Shown here: piece after piece, positions 33,719 to 43,008 of the stretch
Numbering within the stretch: the stretch's first letter is position 1
How the letters are laid out: the number at the start of each line of letters is the position of its first letter
Source of the DNA: Methylophilus sp. 14
GTDB taxonomy: Bacteria; Pseudomonadota; Gammaproteobacteria; Burkholderiales; Methylophilaceae
DNA length: 64,000 nt
Reading direction: 5' to 3'
Assembly (NCBI RefSeq): GCF_015354345.1
Contig: NZ_JADKYS010000003.1
Coordinates: 154,856-218,855, forward strand
Made by a program: the position numbers and the translations under genes
The notes under the pieces: model-generated
Seen by the model: the letters and a program-made list of their open reading frames with translations, nothing else
Database searches by the model: none
Told to the model about the DNA's origin: nothing

Positions 33719-35008
33719 ATGGCAAACAAATCTGATAGCGAAAAGCTTTTATATTGCTCGTTTTGTGGCAAGAGCCAGCACGAAGTTAAAAAACTGATTG
33801 CTGGCCCGTCTGTGTTCATTTGTGATGAATGCGTTGATTTGTGCAACGACATTATTCGCGAAGAAATCCAGAGCCTGAATGAAATTAAGTCTGCAGACAA
33901 AAAACTGCCGACGCCGCAAGAAATTTGCCAGATTCTGGATCAATACGTCATTGGTCAGGTACAGGCGAAAAAGAACCTGGCTGTAGCGGTTTATAACCAC
34001 TACAAACGCCTTGGTTATAATCCGCTGTCTGATAGCAATCAGACTGGTAAAGATGATATTGAAGTGCAAAAAAGCAATATTTTGCTGATTGGGCCAACCG
34101 GTTCAGGTAAAACATTGCTGGCACAAACACTGGCACGTTTGCTGGATGTGCCATTTGTGATGGCTGATGCCACGACATTGACCGAAGCTGGCTATGTCGG
34201 TGAAGACGTTGAGAACATCATGCAGAAATTGCTGCAAAAGTGTGACTACGACGTTGAAAAAGCACAACGCGGTATTGTCTACATCGATGAAGTAGACAAG
34301 ATTTCACGTAAATCTGACAATCCTTCTATCACGCGTGATGTGTCAGGCGAGGGCGTACAACAAGCCTTGCTGAAACTGATCGAAGGCACCATTGCCTCCG
34401 TGCCACCACAAGGTGGCCGCAAACATCCTAACCAGGAATTTGTGCAACTGGACACGACTAACATCCTGTTCATTTGCGGCGGCGCATTTGATGGCCTGGA
34501 AAAAGTCATCCGTCATCGCTCGGAAAAAGGCGGCATTGGTTTTGGCGCTGAAGTGAAGAGCAAAGAAGACGTGCGTGCTGTAGGTGAGGTGCTGCGTGAA
34601 GTTGAACCAGAAGATTTGATCAAGTTTGGCTTGATTCCAGAGTTTATCGGCCGTTTGCCTGTGGTTGCCACCTTGGAATCATTGGACGAAGCTGCTTTGA
34701 TGACGATTTTGGTTGAGCCGAAAAACGCGTTGACCAAGCAGTACATGAAGCTGTTCAAGATGGAAGGCGTGGAACTCGAGTTTGAAGATTCAGCCCTGCG
34801 TTTGATCGCTAAAAAAGCCCTGGAGCGTAAAACTGGCGCCCGTGGCCTGCGTTCTATCATGGAACATGCTTTGCTCGACCTTATGTACGAGTTGCCATCG
34901 CTCAAGAGCCTGGCTAAAGTCATTGTCGATGCTGGCGTGATTGAACACACTTCCGAGCCTATTCTGATTTATCAGGATGCACAAAAACGCGTCGAAAACG
35001 CAAGCTAA
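33719..35008 (+). CDS. clpX: ATP-dependent Clp protease ATP-binding subunit ClpX
   Basis: A 429-residue AAA+ unfoldase that recognises tagged proteins and passes them to ClpP. The N-terminal zinc domain has four cysteines (CSFC near residue 12 and CDEC near 36). Walker A is GPTGSGKT and Walker [11 protein letters not shown]; the pore loop GYVGED and the IGF-type ClpP-contact loop (GGIGFGAE) are visible. CAGGGGA precedes the start. It is followed by two inverted repeats in the intergenic region before lon. Confidence 0.97.
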   Translation: MANKSDSEKLLYCSFCGKSQHEVKKLIAGPSVFICDECVDLCNDIIREEIQSLNEIKSADKKLPTPQEICQILDQYVIGQVQAKKNLAVAVYNHYKRLGYNPLSDSNQTGKDDIEVQKSNILLIGPTGSGKTLLAQTLARLLDVPFVMADATTLTEAGYVGEDVENIMQKLLQKCDYDVEKAQRGIVYIDEVDKISRKSDNPSITRDVSGEGVQQALLKLIEGTIASVPPQGGRKHPNQEFVQLDTTNILFICGGAFDGLEKVIRHRSEKGGIGFGAEVKSKEDVRAVGEVLREVEPEDLIKFGLIPEFIGRLPVVATLESLDEAALMTILVEPKNALTKQYMKLFKMEGVELEFEDSALRLIAKKALERKTGARGLRSIMEHALLDLMYELPSLKSLAKVIVDAGVIEHTSEPILIYQDAQKRVENAS

Positions 35009-35014
35009 ATCCCC

Positions 35015-35042
35015 CTTGCAATAGCCGCCCGGCTATTGCAAG
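35015..35042 (+). terminator. Hairpin after clpX (no T tract)
   Basis: Twelve-base perfect stem CTTGCAATAGCC/GGCTATTGCAAG with a four-base loop directly after clpX. There is no T run, so it may be a stabilising or partial stop signal rather than a full terminator. A second small inverted repeat, GCATCT/AGATGC, follows at 35046-35065. Confidence 0.6.
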
Positions 35043-35072
35043 ATAGCATCTACAACATTAGATGCCTGCTCT

Positions 35073-35101
35073 CTTGAATTCTCAAAGAATGTTCCCATCT
35101 A
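35073..35101 (+). promoter_or_regulatory. Heat-shock (sigma-32) type promoter of lon
   Basis: CTTGAA (35073-35078), 14 bases, then TCCCATCTA (35093-35101). This matches the sigma-32 consensus CTTGAA-N13-15-CCCCATNTA at all but one position and lies 43 bases before the lon ATG, as in other proteobacteria where lon is heat-inducible. Confidence 0.8.
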
Positions 35102-35143
35102 AATGCAAAGGACTAGTTCCTTTGACACTTTTTGAAAGACGCT

Positions 35144-37579
35144 ATGACAGAACACACTTTGCTTGACTCCGAGATACCCGAAGAAAACGCCTTGATCCCG
35201 TTATTGCCATTGCGCGATGTCGTTGTCTACCCGCATTTAGTGATCCCACTGTTTGTTGGCCGCACCAAGTCGGTCAAAGCACTGGAGCGCGCCTCAGAAG
35301 GCGATAAAAAGATTTTGCTGGTCGCTCAAAAGTCTGCCAATAAAGACGACCCTGCAGCAGAAGACCTGTACGAGATTGGTACACTGGCAACTGTGCTGCA
35401 AATGCTCAAGTTGCCTGATGGCACCGTCAAGGTGTTGGTTGAAGGCCTGCATCGTGTGCGTGTTTCCGATTTTGTGGAAACAGATGATTGCTTTATGGCA
35501 TTGGGTGTAGAAGTCGAGCAAACCGACCAGGACGACAAAGAGGCTGAGGCCTTGATGCGTACCGTCATGACCCAGTTTGACCAGTACGTCAAACTGAACA
35601 AGAAAATTCCGCCAGAAATCCTGACCTCACTGGCAACGATTAACGAGCCTGGCCGCCTGGCGGACACCATTTCTGCACATCTGACGCTCAAGCTGGAAGA
35701 AAAACAAAAAGTGCTGGAAATGCTCAGTGTGATTGAGCGTTTGGAGCATCTGCTGTTCCTGATGGAGTCTGAAATCGACATCTTGCAGGTAGAAAAGCGC
35801 ATCCGTGGCCGCGTGAAACGCCAAATGGAGAAAAGCCAGCGTGAGTACTACCTGAATGAGCAAGTCAAAGCCATTCAGAAAGAACTGGGCGAGCAGGACG
35901 AAAATGCCGAGATGGAAGAGCTGGAGCAGCGCATCAAAAATGCGGCGATGCCTAAAGAGGCTCTGGCCAAAGTCACTGCCGAGTTCAAAAAACTCAAATT
36001 GATGTCACCGATGTCTGCGGAAGCTTCAGTGGTGCGCAATTACATTGATACTTTGCTCAATCTGCCTTGGAAAAAGAAAACCAAAATCAGCAAAGACCTG
36101 CAAGCCGCAGAAGCGATTCTGGATGCCGATCATTATGGCCTGGATAAAGTTAAAGAGCGTATTGTCGAGTATCTGGCTGTGCAGCAACGCGTGGGTAAAC
36201 TTAAGGCCCCAATCTTGTGCCTGGTAGGCCCGCCAGGGGTAGGTAAAACCTCGCTGGGGCAAAGCATTGCTAAAGCGGTGAACCGCAAGTTTGTTCGTAT
36301 GGCTTTGGGTGGTGTGCGTGATGAAGCCGAAATTCGCGGTCATCGCCGTACCTATATTGGTTCTATGCCAGGTAAAGTGCTGCAAAGCATGACTAAGGTT
36401 GGCGTTAAAAACCCGTTATTCCTGCTGGATGAAGTCGACAAGATGGGGCAAGACATGCGTGGAGATCCATCCTCAGCATTGCTTGAGGTATTGGATCCAG
36501 AACAAAACCATACTTTTGCCGATCACTATGTTGAAGTCGACTATGACTTGAGCGACGTCATGTTTGTGGCCACGGCCAACAGTATGAATATTCCTGAGCC
36601 ATTGCTGGATCGAATGGAAATCATTCGCTTGTCTGGTTATACCGAAGATGAAAAGATCAATATTGCTCAACGCTATCTGTTGCCTAAGCAATTAAAAGCA
36701 CACGCGCTGAAGTCGACAGACATTGCCGTAGCTGAAAGCGTGTTGCGCGATATCGTGCGTTATTACACGCGTGAAGCAGGTGTGCGTCGTCTGGAGCAAG
36801 AAATTGCCAAGATTTGCCGCAAGGCCGTTAAAGAGCAGTTGCTGGCCAAAGGCAAAAGCAAAACCGTTAAAAAGATCAATATCACCAGCAAGAACATTGA
36901 GCAATACCTGGGCGTGAAACGCTACGACTTCGGTGTTGCTGCCAAAGAGAACCAGGTAGGGCAGGTGACTGGCCTGGCGTGGACCTCTGTGGGCGGTGAA
37001 TTGCTGACGATTGAAGCGGTCACCTTACCAGGTAAAGGTAAAACCATTACTACCGGTAAGCTGGGTGATGTGATGCAAGAGTCTGTCACAGCCGCGATGA
37101 GTGTCGTACGTAGCCGTTCTGAAGGCTTGGGCATCCCGACTGACTTCTATGAGAAGAAAGATATCCATATTCACTTGCCAGAAGGGGCGACGCCTAAAGA
37201 TGGCCCAAGTGCAGGTATCGGTCTGACGACAGCGATTGTGTCTGTGTTAACAGGCATTCCAGCGCGTGCGGATGTCGCCATGACAGGTGAAATTACCCTG
37301 CGTGGTGAGGTTTTGCCGATTGGTGGCTTGAAAGAAAAACTGTTGGCAGCGCATAGAGGCGGCATTAAAACTGTGCTAATTCCTTCTGCCAATGAAAAAG
37401 ATTTGGTCGAAATTCCGGCCAATATCAAAAAGGACTTGGACATTCATTGCGTCAAATGGATAGACCAGGTGCTGGATTTGGCGCTTGAAAGCGCACCGCA
37501 ACCGTTGGCCGTCAATGCGCCGGCGGTTGAGATTGTGGCTTCTGGCGACGCGAATCCGGAGCAAGCTGTCACGCATTAG
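35144..37579 (+). CDS. lon: ATP-dependent protease La (Lon)
   Basis: An 811-residue soluble protease that degrades damaged and regulatory proteins. It has the N-terminal LON domain ([20 protein letters not shown]), a coiled-coil stretch, AAA+ motifs GPPGVGKT and [10 protein letters not shown], and the C-terminal protease domain with catalytic Ser689 (DGPSAG) and Lys732 ([12 protein letters not shown]). I start at ATG 35144; an in-frame TTG at 35132 has no support. A sigma-32-type promoter lies just upstream, so it can be expressed apart from clpX. A 40-residue tail after the conserved end is Ala/Pro-rich and variable. Confidence 0.97.
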   Translation: MTEHTLLDSEIPEENALIPLLPLRDVVVYPHLVIPLFVGRTKSVKALERASEGDKKILLVAQKSANKDDPAAEDLYEIGTLATVLQMLKLPDGTVKVLVEGLHRVRVSDFVETDDCFMALGVEVEQTDQDDKEAEALMRTVMTQFDQYVKLNKKIPPEILTSLATINEPGRLADTISAHLTLKLEEKQKVLEMLSVIERLEHLLFLMESEIDILQVEKRIRGRVKRQMEKSQREYYLNEQVKAIQKELGEQDENAEMEELEQRIKNAAMPKEALAKVTAEFKKLKLMSPMSAEASVVRNYIDTLLNLPWKKKTKISKDLQAAEAILDADHYGLDKVKERIVEYLAVQQRVGKLKAPILCLVGPPGVGKTSLGQSIAKAVNRKFVRMALGGVRDEAEIRGHRRTYIGSMPGKVLQSMTKVGVKNPLFLLDEVDKMGQDMRGDPSSALLEVLDPEQNHTFADHYVEVDYDLSDVMFVATANSMNIPEPLLDRMEIIRLSGYTEDEKINIAQRYLLPKQLKAHALKSTDIAVAESVLRDIVRYYTREAGVRRLEQEIAKICRKAVKEQLLAKGKSKTVKKINITSKNIEQYLGVKRYDFGVAAKENQVGQVTGLAWTSVGGELLTIEAVTLPGKGKTITTGKLGDVMQESVTAAMSVVRSRSEGLGIPTDFYEKKDIHIHLPEGATPKDGPSAGIGLTTAIVSVLTGIPARADVAMTGEITLRGEVLPIGGLKEKLLAAHRGGIKTVLIPSANEKDLVEIPANIKKDLDIHCVKWIDQVLDLALESAPQPLAVNAPAVEIVASGDANPEQAVTH

Positions 37580-37620
37580 TAAAATTGATGCGAATTATTG
37601 TCAAAAGGCCGGATTAGCGC

Positions 37621-37650
37621 TTGACAGCTCGTTTTGCGGCTTGATATAAA
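37621..37650 (+). promoter_or_regulatory. Sigma-70 promoter of hupB
   Basis: Perfect TTGACA (37621-37626), an 18-base spacer and TATAAA (37645-37650), 50 bases before the GTG start. Confidence 0.8.
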
Positions 37651-37699
37651 GACGGTACAGGATGTACCTGTCTTTTTAACTAGTTATTAGGGGAAACAC

Positions 37700-37972
37700 G
37701 TGAATAAATCAGAATTGATAGATCATATTGCAAGTGCTGCTGGTATTTCTAAAGCCGCTGCGGCTCGTGCTCTGGATGCAACAACTGAGGCTATTTCCGG
37801 CGCATTGAAAAAAGGTGATCTGGTAACCTTGATTGGTTTTGGTACATTCTATGTAGGTGAGCGTTCTGCCCGTTCTGGCCGTAATCCTCGTACCGGCGCA
37901 ACAATTAATATCAAAGCTGCTAAATCTCCTAAATTTAGGGCTGGTAAAGGTCTTAAAGATGCTGTAAACTAG
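37700..37972 (+). CDS. hupB: DNA-binding protein HU-beta
   Basis: A 90-residue histone-like protein that bends DNA and compacts the nucleoid as a dimer. The family motif [20 protein letters not shown], which forms the DNA-gripping arm, is intact, followed by [19 protein letters not shown]. The GTG start is preceded by TAGGGGA. It has a strong promoter of its own, and tRNA-Val follows 62 bases downstream with no clear terminator between, so the two may share a transcript. Confidence 0.96.
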   Translation: MNKSELIDHIASAAGISKAAAARALDATTEAISGALKKGDLVTLIGFGTFYVGERSARSGRNPRTGATINIKAAKSPKFRAGKGLKDAVN

Positions 37973-38034
37973 CATTCTTTGGTTGAGCAGCGTTTAGTTG
38001 CTCTGCCAGCAGTAGCAACACAAGTGGTTGTTAC

Positions 38035-38110
38035 GGGTGCTTAGCTCAGTTGGTAGAGCGTCGCCCTTACAAGGCGAATGTCAGCGGTTCGACCCCGTTA
38101 GCACCCACCA
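38035..38110 (+). tRNA. tRNA-Val (anticodon TAC)
   Basis: 76 bases with encoded CCA. Acceptor stem GGGTGCT/AGCACCC is perfect; anticodon loop CTTACAA gives TAC. The T arm GCGG-TTCGACC-CCGT is normal. I see no separate promoter. Confidence 0.97.
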
Positions 38111-38117
38111 AACAATT

Positions 38118-38154
38118 AAAATTAAGAGTGCGAGGTCTGCGCTCTTAATTTTTT
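38118..38154 (+). terminator. Terminator after tRNA-Val
   Basis: Long stem AAATTAAGAG/CTCTTAATTT extended by a GC pair region, followed by a T run. Confidence 0.88.
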
Positions 38155-38226
38155 GAGTGACGTTGTACTTAAGAAGTTACTTTAATAAGTGAAGCTAAGT
38201 GCAAGCAAATAATTAAAAAATAGTTG

Positions 38227-38254
38227 TTGATTTTATAAGAAACAGTGTTATAAT
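38227..38254 (+). promoter_or_regulatory. Promoter of tRNA-Asp
   Basis: TTGATT (38227-38232), a 16-base spacer and perfect TATAAT (38249-38254), 20 bases before the tRNA. Confidence 0.78.
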
Positions 38255-38273
38255 TTCAGCTTAACGATTACCG

Positions 38274-38350
38274 GGAGCGGTAGTTCAGTTGGTTAGAATA
38301 CCGGCCTGTCACGCCGGGGGTCGCGGGTTCGAGTCCCGTCCGCTCCGCCA
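38274..38350 (+). tRNA. tRNA-Asp (anticodon GTC)
   Basis: 77 bases with encoded CCA. Acceptor stem GGAGCGG/CCGCTCC is perfect; the anticodon arm CCGGC-CTGTCAC-GCCGG gives GTC; the T arm is CGGG-TTCGAGT-CCCG. Confidence 0.97.
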
Positions 38351-38353
38351 AAT

Positions 38354-38383
38354 AAAAAGCCCTGATTTATTCAGGGCTTTTTT
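38354..38383 (+). terminator. Terminator after tRNA-Asp
   Basis: Perfect stem AGCCCTGA/TCAGGGCT with a five-base loop and a T run, directly after the tRNA. Confidence 0.92.
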
Positions 38384-38668
38384 CTTTTCTGCATTCCTTA
38401 CCTGTCTTTTGATTCCAATAACATCTTGCAGGTTTAAACCCTGATTTAAATGAATTCTTTTTTGAGTGGCAGCATGCTCTTGCGAGATGGGTATCTGTGT
38501 CTTAAATGCTGCGTTTAAATGTACAAAGATGCTTGATTGACACTCTGTCATTTCTGAACCGTTAGAACGCCACTGCTAAAGTGCGAACGGCGGGCCTGAA
38601 TCCGGCGATAACGGCGGGTTTATGGTATAGTTTGCTGTTGCAAAAAATCAGGTAATGGAAACTATAAA
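38384..38668. other. Intergenic region before ppiD with an extended -10 promoter
   Basis: 285 bases without a gene. The only element I can support is TGG-TATAGT (38623-38631), an extended -10 promoter 37 bases before ppiD. Confidence 0.55.
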
Positions 38669-40567
38669 ATGTTGGAAGCATTAAGAAAACACACACAAGG
38701 ATGGATGGCAAAAATCATTCTGGCGCTGATTGTGGTGCCGTTTGCGTTGTTTGGTATCGACTCCTATTTAAATCAGGCTGGTGGCCAAGTTGCCGTGGCT
38801 AAAGTAGATGGTCAAAAGATTTCACTGCAGGAGTTTTCCAACGCAGTCGAAAATGCCCGTAATTACATGCAGTCACAAGGGCAAAAAGTCGATCCAGCCA
38901 TGCTGGAAAGCCCGGCATTCAAGCAGTCAGTACTGGAGGGCATTATTACCCGCCGTTTGGTAGACAGCGCGGTGCAGGATTACCGCTTTAGAATCAGTGA
39001 TGAGCAATTGAGTCAGCACATTCTGGGCATGCCAGAGTTCCAAAGCAATGGTAAGTTTTCTGAAGAGACTTATAACCAGTTGCTGACCCAGAACAAGCTG
39101 ACGCCAGCCAAGTTTGAGCAGAGTGTGCGCAAAGACCTGGCTGTACAACAGGTGCGTGATGGCTTGACTAACCTGGTGTTTATGCCGAAAAAAGTGGCTG
39201 AGCAATCACTGATGTCAGAGTTTGAGCAACGTGAAGTGACCGTGGCAGACGTGAAAGTGTCTGACTTCGTGAGTCAGGTAAACGTGACGCCAGAGCAAGT
39301 ACAGGCTTATTACAACCAGCATAAAACCAAGTTCATTGCACCAGCTAAAGTGAAGTTGCAATTTGCCTTGCTGACTGCCGCTGGTTTGATGGGGCAGGTG
39401 AGTGCGTCAGATGAAGAAGTGAAGCAGTTCTATGACGAAAACGCAGCTAAATTACAAGGCGATGAGCAGCGTCAGGCCAGTCATATCCTGATTGGTTTCA
39501 GCAGCACGGCAACGCCAGCAGAAAAAGCGGCCGCGAAAGAAAAAGCAGAAGCGATTCTTAAACTGGCAAAAGCCAACCCTAAGAACTTTGAAAAACTGGC
39601 GATTGAAAACTCTCAAGACACGGGTTCTGCCGGTAAAGGTGGCGATTTGGGCAGCTTTGGCCGTGGCGCGATGGTGAAGCCATTTGAAGATGCCGCGTTT
39701 TCAATGAAGGTTGGTGATATCAGTGATCTGGTTGAATCTGAATTTGGTTACCACATCATCAAGCTGACAGGCATTACCGGCGAGTCTTCAGACTTTGACT
39801 CTGTGAAACTCAAATTGAAAGCAGAGTTGCTGTTCCAGAAGGCACAAGCCAAATATGCGGAACTGGCCGATGACTTTGGTAACACCGTGTACGAACAGTC
39901 TGGTAGCCTGGATCCGGTGGCCAAGAAGTTCAATGTACAAGTACAAATCTCTCCAGCCATGAGCAAAGAAGAAGTGTCCAAGTTCTTTAAGAGTGATCGT
40001 TTTGCCACCTTGGTATTTTCTGACGAAGTCGTGAAAGAAAAACGTAATACTGAAGCCGTTGAAGTGTCACCAAATAACCTGGTGGCTGGACGTGTGGTAG
40101 AGTACACGCCAGAGGCGCCACGTAGCTTTGATGAAGTCAAAGGCGGCATTGAGGCCTTGTTAAAAGCAGAAGCTGCAGGCAAACTGGCACAACAAAAAGG
40201 TGAAGCATTGCTGGCTGATCTTAAAGCAGGTAAAGCGACCGACACTGACTGGATTACGCCAGTGACCATTGATCGCAGAAATGCGCAAGGCTTGAGTGAT
40301 GGTGTGATGAGAAATGTGTTTAAGGTGAATACACATGCCTTGCCAGCTTATTATGGCTTTAATGAAGCGAATAAGGGCTACACCGTGATTAAAGTGATTG
40401 CGGTAACCCAGAAGCTCAAAGACCAGCCAGATGTCGCTGACAGAGCATTTAAAGCCTATCAGGCAGCATTGGGTGATGAGATGTCCCATGCTTATGTCGG
40501 TTCACTCAAAGCCAAAAAAGATATTCAGTTCAACGCAAAAGTATTGTTATCCAAAAATAACGAATAA
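38669..40567 (+). CDS. ppiD: Periplasmic peptidyl-prolyl isomerase/chaperone PpiD (SurA N-terminal type)
   Basis: A 632-residue chaperone anchored in the inner membrane and facing the periplasm, where it helps newly exported proteins fold. A single N-terminal helix (AKIILALIVVPFALFGID) is followed by a SurA-like chaperone domain and a parvulin domain (about 265-365) with ASHILIGFS, GGDLGSFGRGAMVKPFEDAA and EFGYHIIKL. The rest is a helical C-terminal part. Its position after lon-hupB and the tRNAs matches the lon-hupB-ppiD order of other proteobacteria. Confidence 0.95.
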   Translation: MLEALRKHTQGWMAKIILALIVVPFALFGIDSYLNQAGGQVAVAKVDGQKISLQEFSNAVENARNYMQSQGQKVDPAMLESPAFKQSVLEGIITRRLVDSAVQDYRFRISDEQLSQHILGMPEFQSNGKFSEETYNQLLTQNKLTPAKFEQSVRKDLAVQQVRDGLTNLVFMPKKVAEQSLMSEFEQREVTVADVKVSDFVSQVNVTPEQVQAYYNQHKTKFIAPAKVKLQFALLTAAGLMGQVSASDEEVKQFYDENAAKLQGDEQRQASHILIGFSSTATPAEKAAAKEKAEAILKLAKANPKNFEKLAIENSQDTGSAGKGGDLGSFGRGAMVKPFEDAAFSMKVGDISDLVESEFGYHIIKLTGITGESSDFDSVKLKLKAELLFQKAQAKYAELADDFGNTVYEQSGSLDPVAKKFNVQVQISPAMSKEEVSKFFKSDRFATLVFSDEVVKEKRNTEAVEVSPNNLVAGRVVEYTPEAPRSFDEVKGGIEALLKAEAAGKLAQQKGEALLADLKAGKATDTDWITPVTIDRRNAQGLSDGVMRNVFKVNTHALPAYYGFNEANKGYTVIKVIAVTQKLKDQPDVADRAFKAYQAALGDEMSHAYVGSLKAKKDIQFNAKVLLSKNNE

Positions 40568-40587
40568 TTAAGCGAGCTGAAATAAAG

Positions 40588-40613
40588 AAAGGAGGGCATT
40601 GCCCTCCTTTTTT
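40588..40613 (+). terminator. Terminator after ppiD
   Basis: Perfect stem AGGAGGGC/GCCCTCCT with an ATT loop and a T run. Confidence 0.93.
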
Positions 40614-40629
40614 ATTGGAGATACTCTTA

Positions 40630-40680
40630 AAATGTAGAGTCTTGATTTTAGTTATTAAATGTAGTAATGTTTCTACATTT
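40630..40680 (+). promoter_or_regulatory. Promoter-operator of the toxin-antitoxin pair
   Basis: TTGATT (40642-40647) and TAATGT (40665-40670) with a 17-base spacer form a promoter. The -10 lies in the loop of a perfect inverted repeat, AAATGTAG (40657-40664) and CTACATTT (40673-40680), and a third copy of AAATGTAG sits upstream at 40630-40637. This is the layout expected for autorepression by the antitoxin-toxin complex. Confidence 0.75.
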
Positions 40681-40698
40681 GGCATGTGGGAGCAAATG

Positions 40699-40953
40699 AT
40701 GGCAATAACCACTTTATCCAGCAGAGAGTTTAATCAACGCGCGAGCGAGGCGAAAAAAGCGGCCAGCCAAGGTCCGGTGTTTATCACGGATAGGGGGCAG
40801 CCTGCGCATGTGCTTTTGACGATTAACGACTATAACAAGCTGATGGACCATCACGTTAAGATTGCCGATTTATTGGCAATGCCAGGTGCCGATGAGATTG
40901 AGCTTGATTTGCCCGTCTTTAAAGAGCTCACCAATGCTGCGGACTTGTTTTGA
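40699..40953 (+). CDS. Type II antitoxin, Phd/YefM family
   Basis: An 84-residue antitoxin. The N-terminal Phd/YefM DNA-binding fold is visible (TTLSSREFNQRASEAKKAAS, GPVFITDRGQPAHVLLTIND), and the C-terminal part (ELDLPVFKELTNAADLF) is the acidic, Leu/Phe-rich segment that would wrap the toxin. I choose ATG 40699, six bases after GGGAG; an overlapping ATG at 40696 is possible. The TGA stop overlaps the toxin ATG by one base (TGATG), which couples translation. It should bind the palindrome just upstream. Confidence 0.9.
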   Translation: MAITTLSSREFNQRASEAKKAASQGPVFITDRGQPAHVLLTINDYNKLMDHHVKIADLLAMPGADEIELDLPVFKELTNAADLF

Positions 40954-41369
40954 TGTATTTGCTCGATACCAATGTTGTTTCTGAGTTACGTAAAATTCGA
41001 GCAGGTAAGGCTGATGCAAATGTTGTTCAGTGGGCAGAGCAGGCCAGCGTTGGCAGCCTGTTTATTTCGGTGATCACCATACAAGAGCTTGAAATTGGTG
41101 TGCTACAGTTAGCACGACGCGATACTGCACAAGGCCTCATTCTTCGCACATGGTTAAATGACCACGTCATTCCCGCCTTTACTGGCAGAATTCTGCCAGT
41201 GAGTTTAGAGGTGGCGCAAAAAAGTGCTTTATTGCACGTGCCTAATCTAGGGCCTTTTAGAGATGGTTTGATTGCTGCGACGGCTCTAGTTCATGGCATG
41301 ACTATCGTCACTCGCAATATCAAATACTTTCAAAATACCGGCGCAAACTTACTTAACCCATGGGATTAA
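40953..41369 (+). CDS. Type II toxin, PIN-domain ribonuclease (VapC/FitB type)
   Basis: A 138-residue PIN-domain nuclease. The acidic Mg-binding residues are present: Asp in YLLDTNVVSEL, Glu in VITIQELEIGV and Asp in FRDGLIAATALVHG, followed by TIVTRNIKYFQ. The domain seems complete, so the toxin is probably active. VapC toxins cut tRNA or rRNA; the target is unknown. The last 17 bases overlap, tail to tail, the end of the cold-shock/DUF1294 gene on the other strand. Confidence 0.92.
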   Translation: MYLLDTNVVSELRKIRAGKADANVVQWAEQASVGSLFISVITIQELEIGVLQLARRDTAQGLILRTWLNDHVIPAFTGRILPVSLEVAQKSALLHVPNLGPFRDGLIAATALVHGMTIVTRNIKYFQNTGANLLNPWD

Positions 41370-41925
41370 GTAAGAACCAGCCAAGTGCCATGCAATTAAG
41401 AATAATCGTCGCCCAAAAGCTAATTTGAAAAGAAAGCTTTTTTGACTTGTGACGAAACACGCTTTGCGCCACTGTTGCGCCCGGCCAGCCGCCGATGAGT
41501 GCCAGTAAATGCAACGTTTTCTCCGGCGTACGATATTTCTTGCGCCTGGCAGCCGATTTATCAAGTCCATAAGCCATGAATGTGAACGAGCTTGCTGCAA
41601 CATACAGCCAAAAGACAAGTGGCGGCAGTTTACCGACAAATACCGAAACGCTCATGCAGGCAAAAAAAGCAACTGCAAAGACGAGCAGAAGCGTGCCGTC
41701 ATTTGATCGTACCGCCTCATCAATGTATTTAACGTGTTCCGCTCTTAACTTACCATTCGCCTCTGTGTTTACTTCGTAAGTCACAACTTCATTATTAACC
41801 GGTCTACGGTGACGATTTGAGAATGCGGAAATATGAACAAAGACCTGTTTGCCACCGCCGTTAGGGGTGATAAAGCCAAAGCCTTGTTCGTCTTTCCAGG
41901 AGGTGATTTTGCCTTGATAGCGCAT
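41353..41925 (-). CDS. Cold-shock domain fused to DUF1294 membrane protein
   Basis: A 190-residue two-part protein. The N-terminal cold-shock domain (1-70) carries an RNP1-like motif (EQGFGFITP) and an RNP2-like motif (KQVFVHISAF). The C-terminal part has about four hydrophobic helices and the DUF1294 signature FMAYGLDKSAARRKKYRTPE, HLLALIGGWPGA and FRHKSKKLSF. Fusions of these two domains are known in proteobacteria, but the function is not; a membrane-anchored nucleic-acid-binding role is a guess. ATG 41925 has no clear Shine-Dalgarno sequence. Its end overlaps the toxin gene by 17 bases. Confidence 0.85.
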   Translation of the reverse strand: MRYQGKITSWKDEQGFGFITPNGGGKQVFVHISAFSNRHRRPVNNEVVTYEVNTEANGKLRAEHVKYIDEAVRSNDGTLLLVFAVAFFACMSVSVFVGKLPPLVFWLYVAASSFTFMAYGLDKSAARRKKYRTPEKTLHLLALIGGWPGATVAQSVFRHKSKKLSFQISFWATIILNCMALGWFLLNPMG

Positions 41926-42128
41926 GTTCAATCAATGGTTTGTTTAATTGGGTAATATTGCATTTGGTATTTTATTTAATATGTTTTATAAAAAATAAAA
42001 TTACTATTTTTATATTAATAATTAATTAGATGCTATTTTTTATTACACCTATTTTTTATTGCATTTGATGTCGACCTAATCTTGAAAATAATGTTTTTTT
42101 TATTGTGACTGCCACTTCTTGATGATAT
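41926..42128. other. Very AT-rich intergenic stretch
   Basis: About 200 bases dominated by A and T runs, unlike the rest of the window. No gene, tRNA or clear repeat is seen. It separates the toxin/cold-shock block from fabI. Confidence 0.6.
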
Positions 42129-42163
42129 AAAAAAACGCCTGTCTTTACAGAACAGGCGTTTTT
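42129..42163 (-). terminator. Terminator after fabI
   Basis: Stem AACGCCTGT/ACAGGCGTT with A and T runs on either side, 22 bases beyond the fabI stop on the minus strand. Confidence 0.9.
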
Positions 42164-42184
42164 ATTTTTCTACTCGCTAGCGTC

Positions 42185-42970
42185 TTAGTCGATTTGACCT
42201 GCGGCGGTGATGTTCATACCGCCGTCGACATAGGTGATTTCACCAGTCACGCCAGAAGCTAAATCGCTGGATAGGAAGGCAGCGACGTTACCGACTTCTT
42301 CAATGGTCACGTTGCGGCGCAGTGCGGCGTGTTTTTCGTTAAAGCCAATCATTTTGTCGAAGTCAGCAATGCCTGAAGCGGCCAGCGTTTTGATCGGGCC
42401 GGCAGAGACTGCGTTGACGCGGATGCCGCGTGGTCCCAGGCTTTGAGCCAGGTAGCGCACGTTGGCCTCCAGGCTGGCTTTAGCGACGCCCATGACGTTG
42501 TAGTTAGGCATGGTGCGCTCTGCACCCAGGTAGCTTAATGTGAGCAAGCTGCCGTTGCGGCCTTGCATCATCGGGTAGGCGGCTTTGGCCATGGCGGAGA
42601 AGCTGTAGGAGCTGATATCGTGCGCGATGTGGAAGTATTCGCGGCTGATATTGTCCAGGTAGTCGCCATCCAGGGCGACTTTAGGCACGAAGGCGATAGA
42701 GTGTATCAAGCCATCAAGGCCGTCCCAGACTTTGGCTAGCTCTACGAACAGGTTGTCGATTTGGGCATCTTCAGCCACGTCACAGGGTAAGACGATATCG
42801 GACTCGAAATCAGCTGCGAGGTCACGCACACGTTTTTCGTGTTTGTCTACCTGATAGGTAAAGGCTAGCTCAGCGCCTTCACGCTTCATTGCGGCTGCAA
42901 TGCCATAAGCGATTGAACGGTTGCTCAGCAAACCGGCAATCAGAATTTTTTTTCCAGCAAGAAATGCCAT
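42185..42970 (-). CDS. fabI: Enoyl-[acyl-carrier-protein] reductase (NADH)
   Basis: A 261-residue short-chain dehydrogenase-like enzyme that makes the last reduction in each round of fatty acid elongation. The N-terminal cofactor site is FabI-like ([20 protein letters not shown]), and the catalytic Tyr and Lys are in [14 protein letters not shown] with Tyr-x6-Lys spacing. The substrate loop reads [11 protein letters not shown], and the end [13 protein letters not shown] is typical. It lies 38 bases after the peptide permease operon on the same strand, so part of its transcript may come from there. Confidence 0.96.
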   Translation of the reverse strand: MAFLAGKKILIAGLLSNRSIAYGIAAAMKREGAELAFTYQVDKHEKRVRDLAADFESDIVLPCDVAEDAQIDNLFVELAKVWDGLDGLIHSIAFVPKVALDGDYLDNISREYFHIAHDISSYSFSAMAKAAYPMMQGRNGSLLTLSYLGAERTMPNYNVMGVAKASLEANVRYLAQSLGPRGIRVNAVSAGPIKTLAASGIADFDKMIGFNEKHAALRRNVTIEEVGNVAAFLSSDLASGVTGEITYVDGGMNITAAGQID

Positions 42971-43008
42971 GCTTGTTCCTGTTTGGTAATGTAGTTCAGT
43001 TAATTGGG

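Noticed and set aside
38309-38551. Minus-strand open frame of 80 codons overlapping tRNA-Asp
   Set aside because: Its N-to-C end (SGRDSNPRPPA) is the well-known false protein produced by reading a tRNA gene backwards; no ribosome-binding site is seen.
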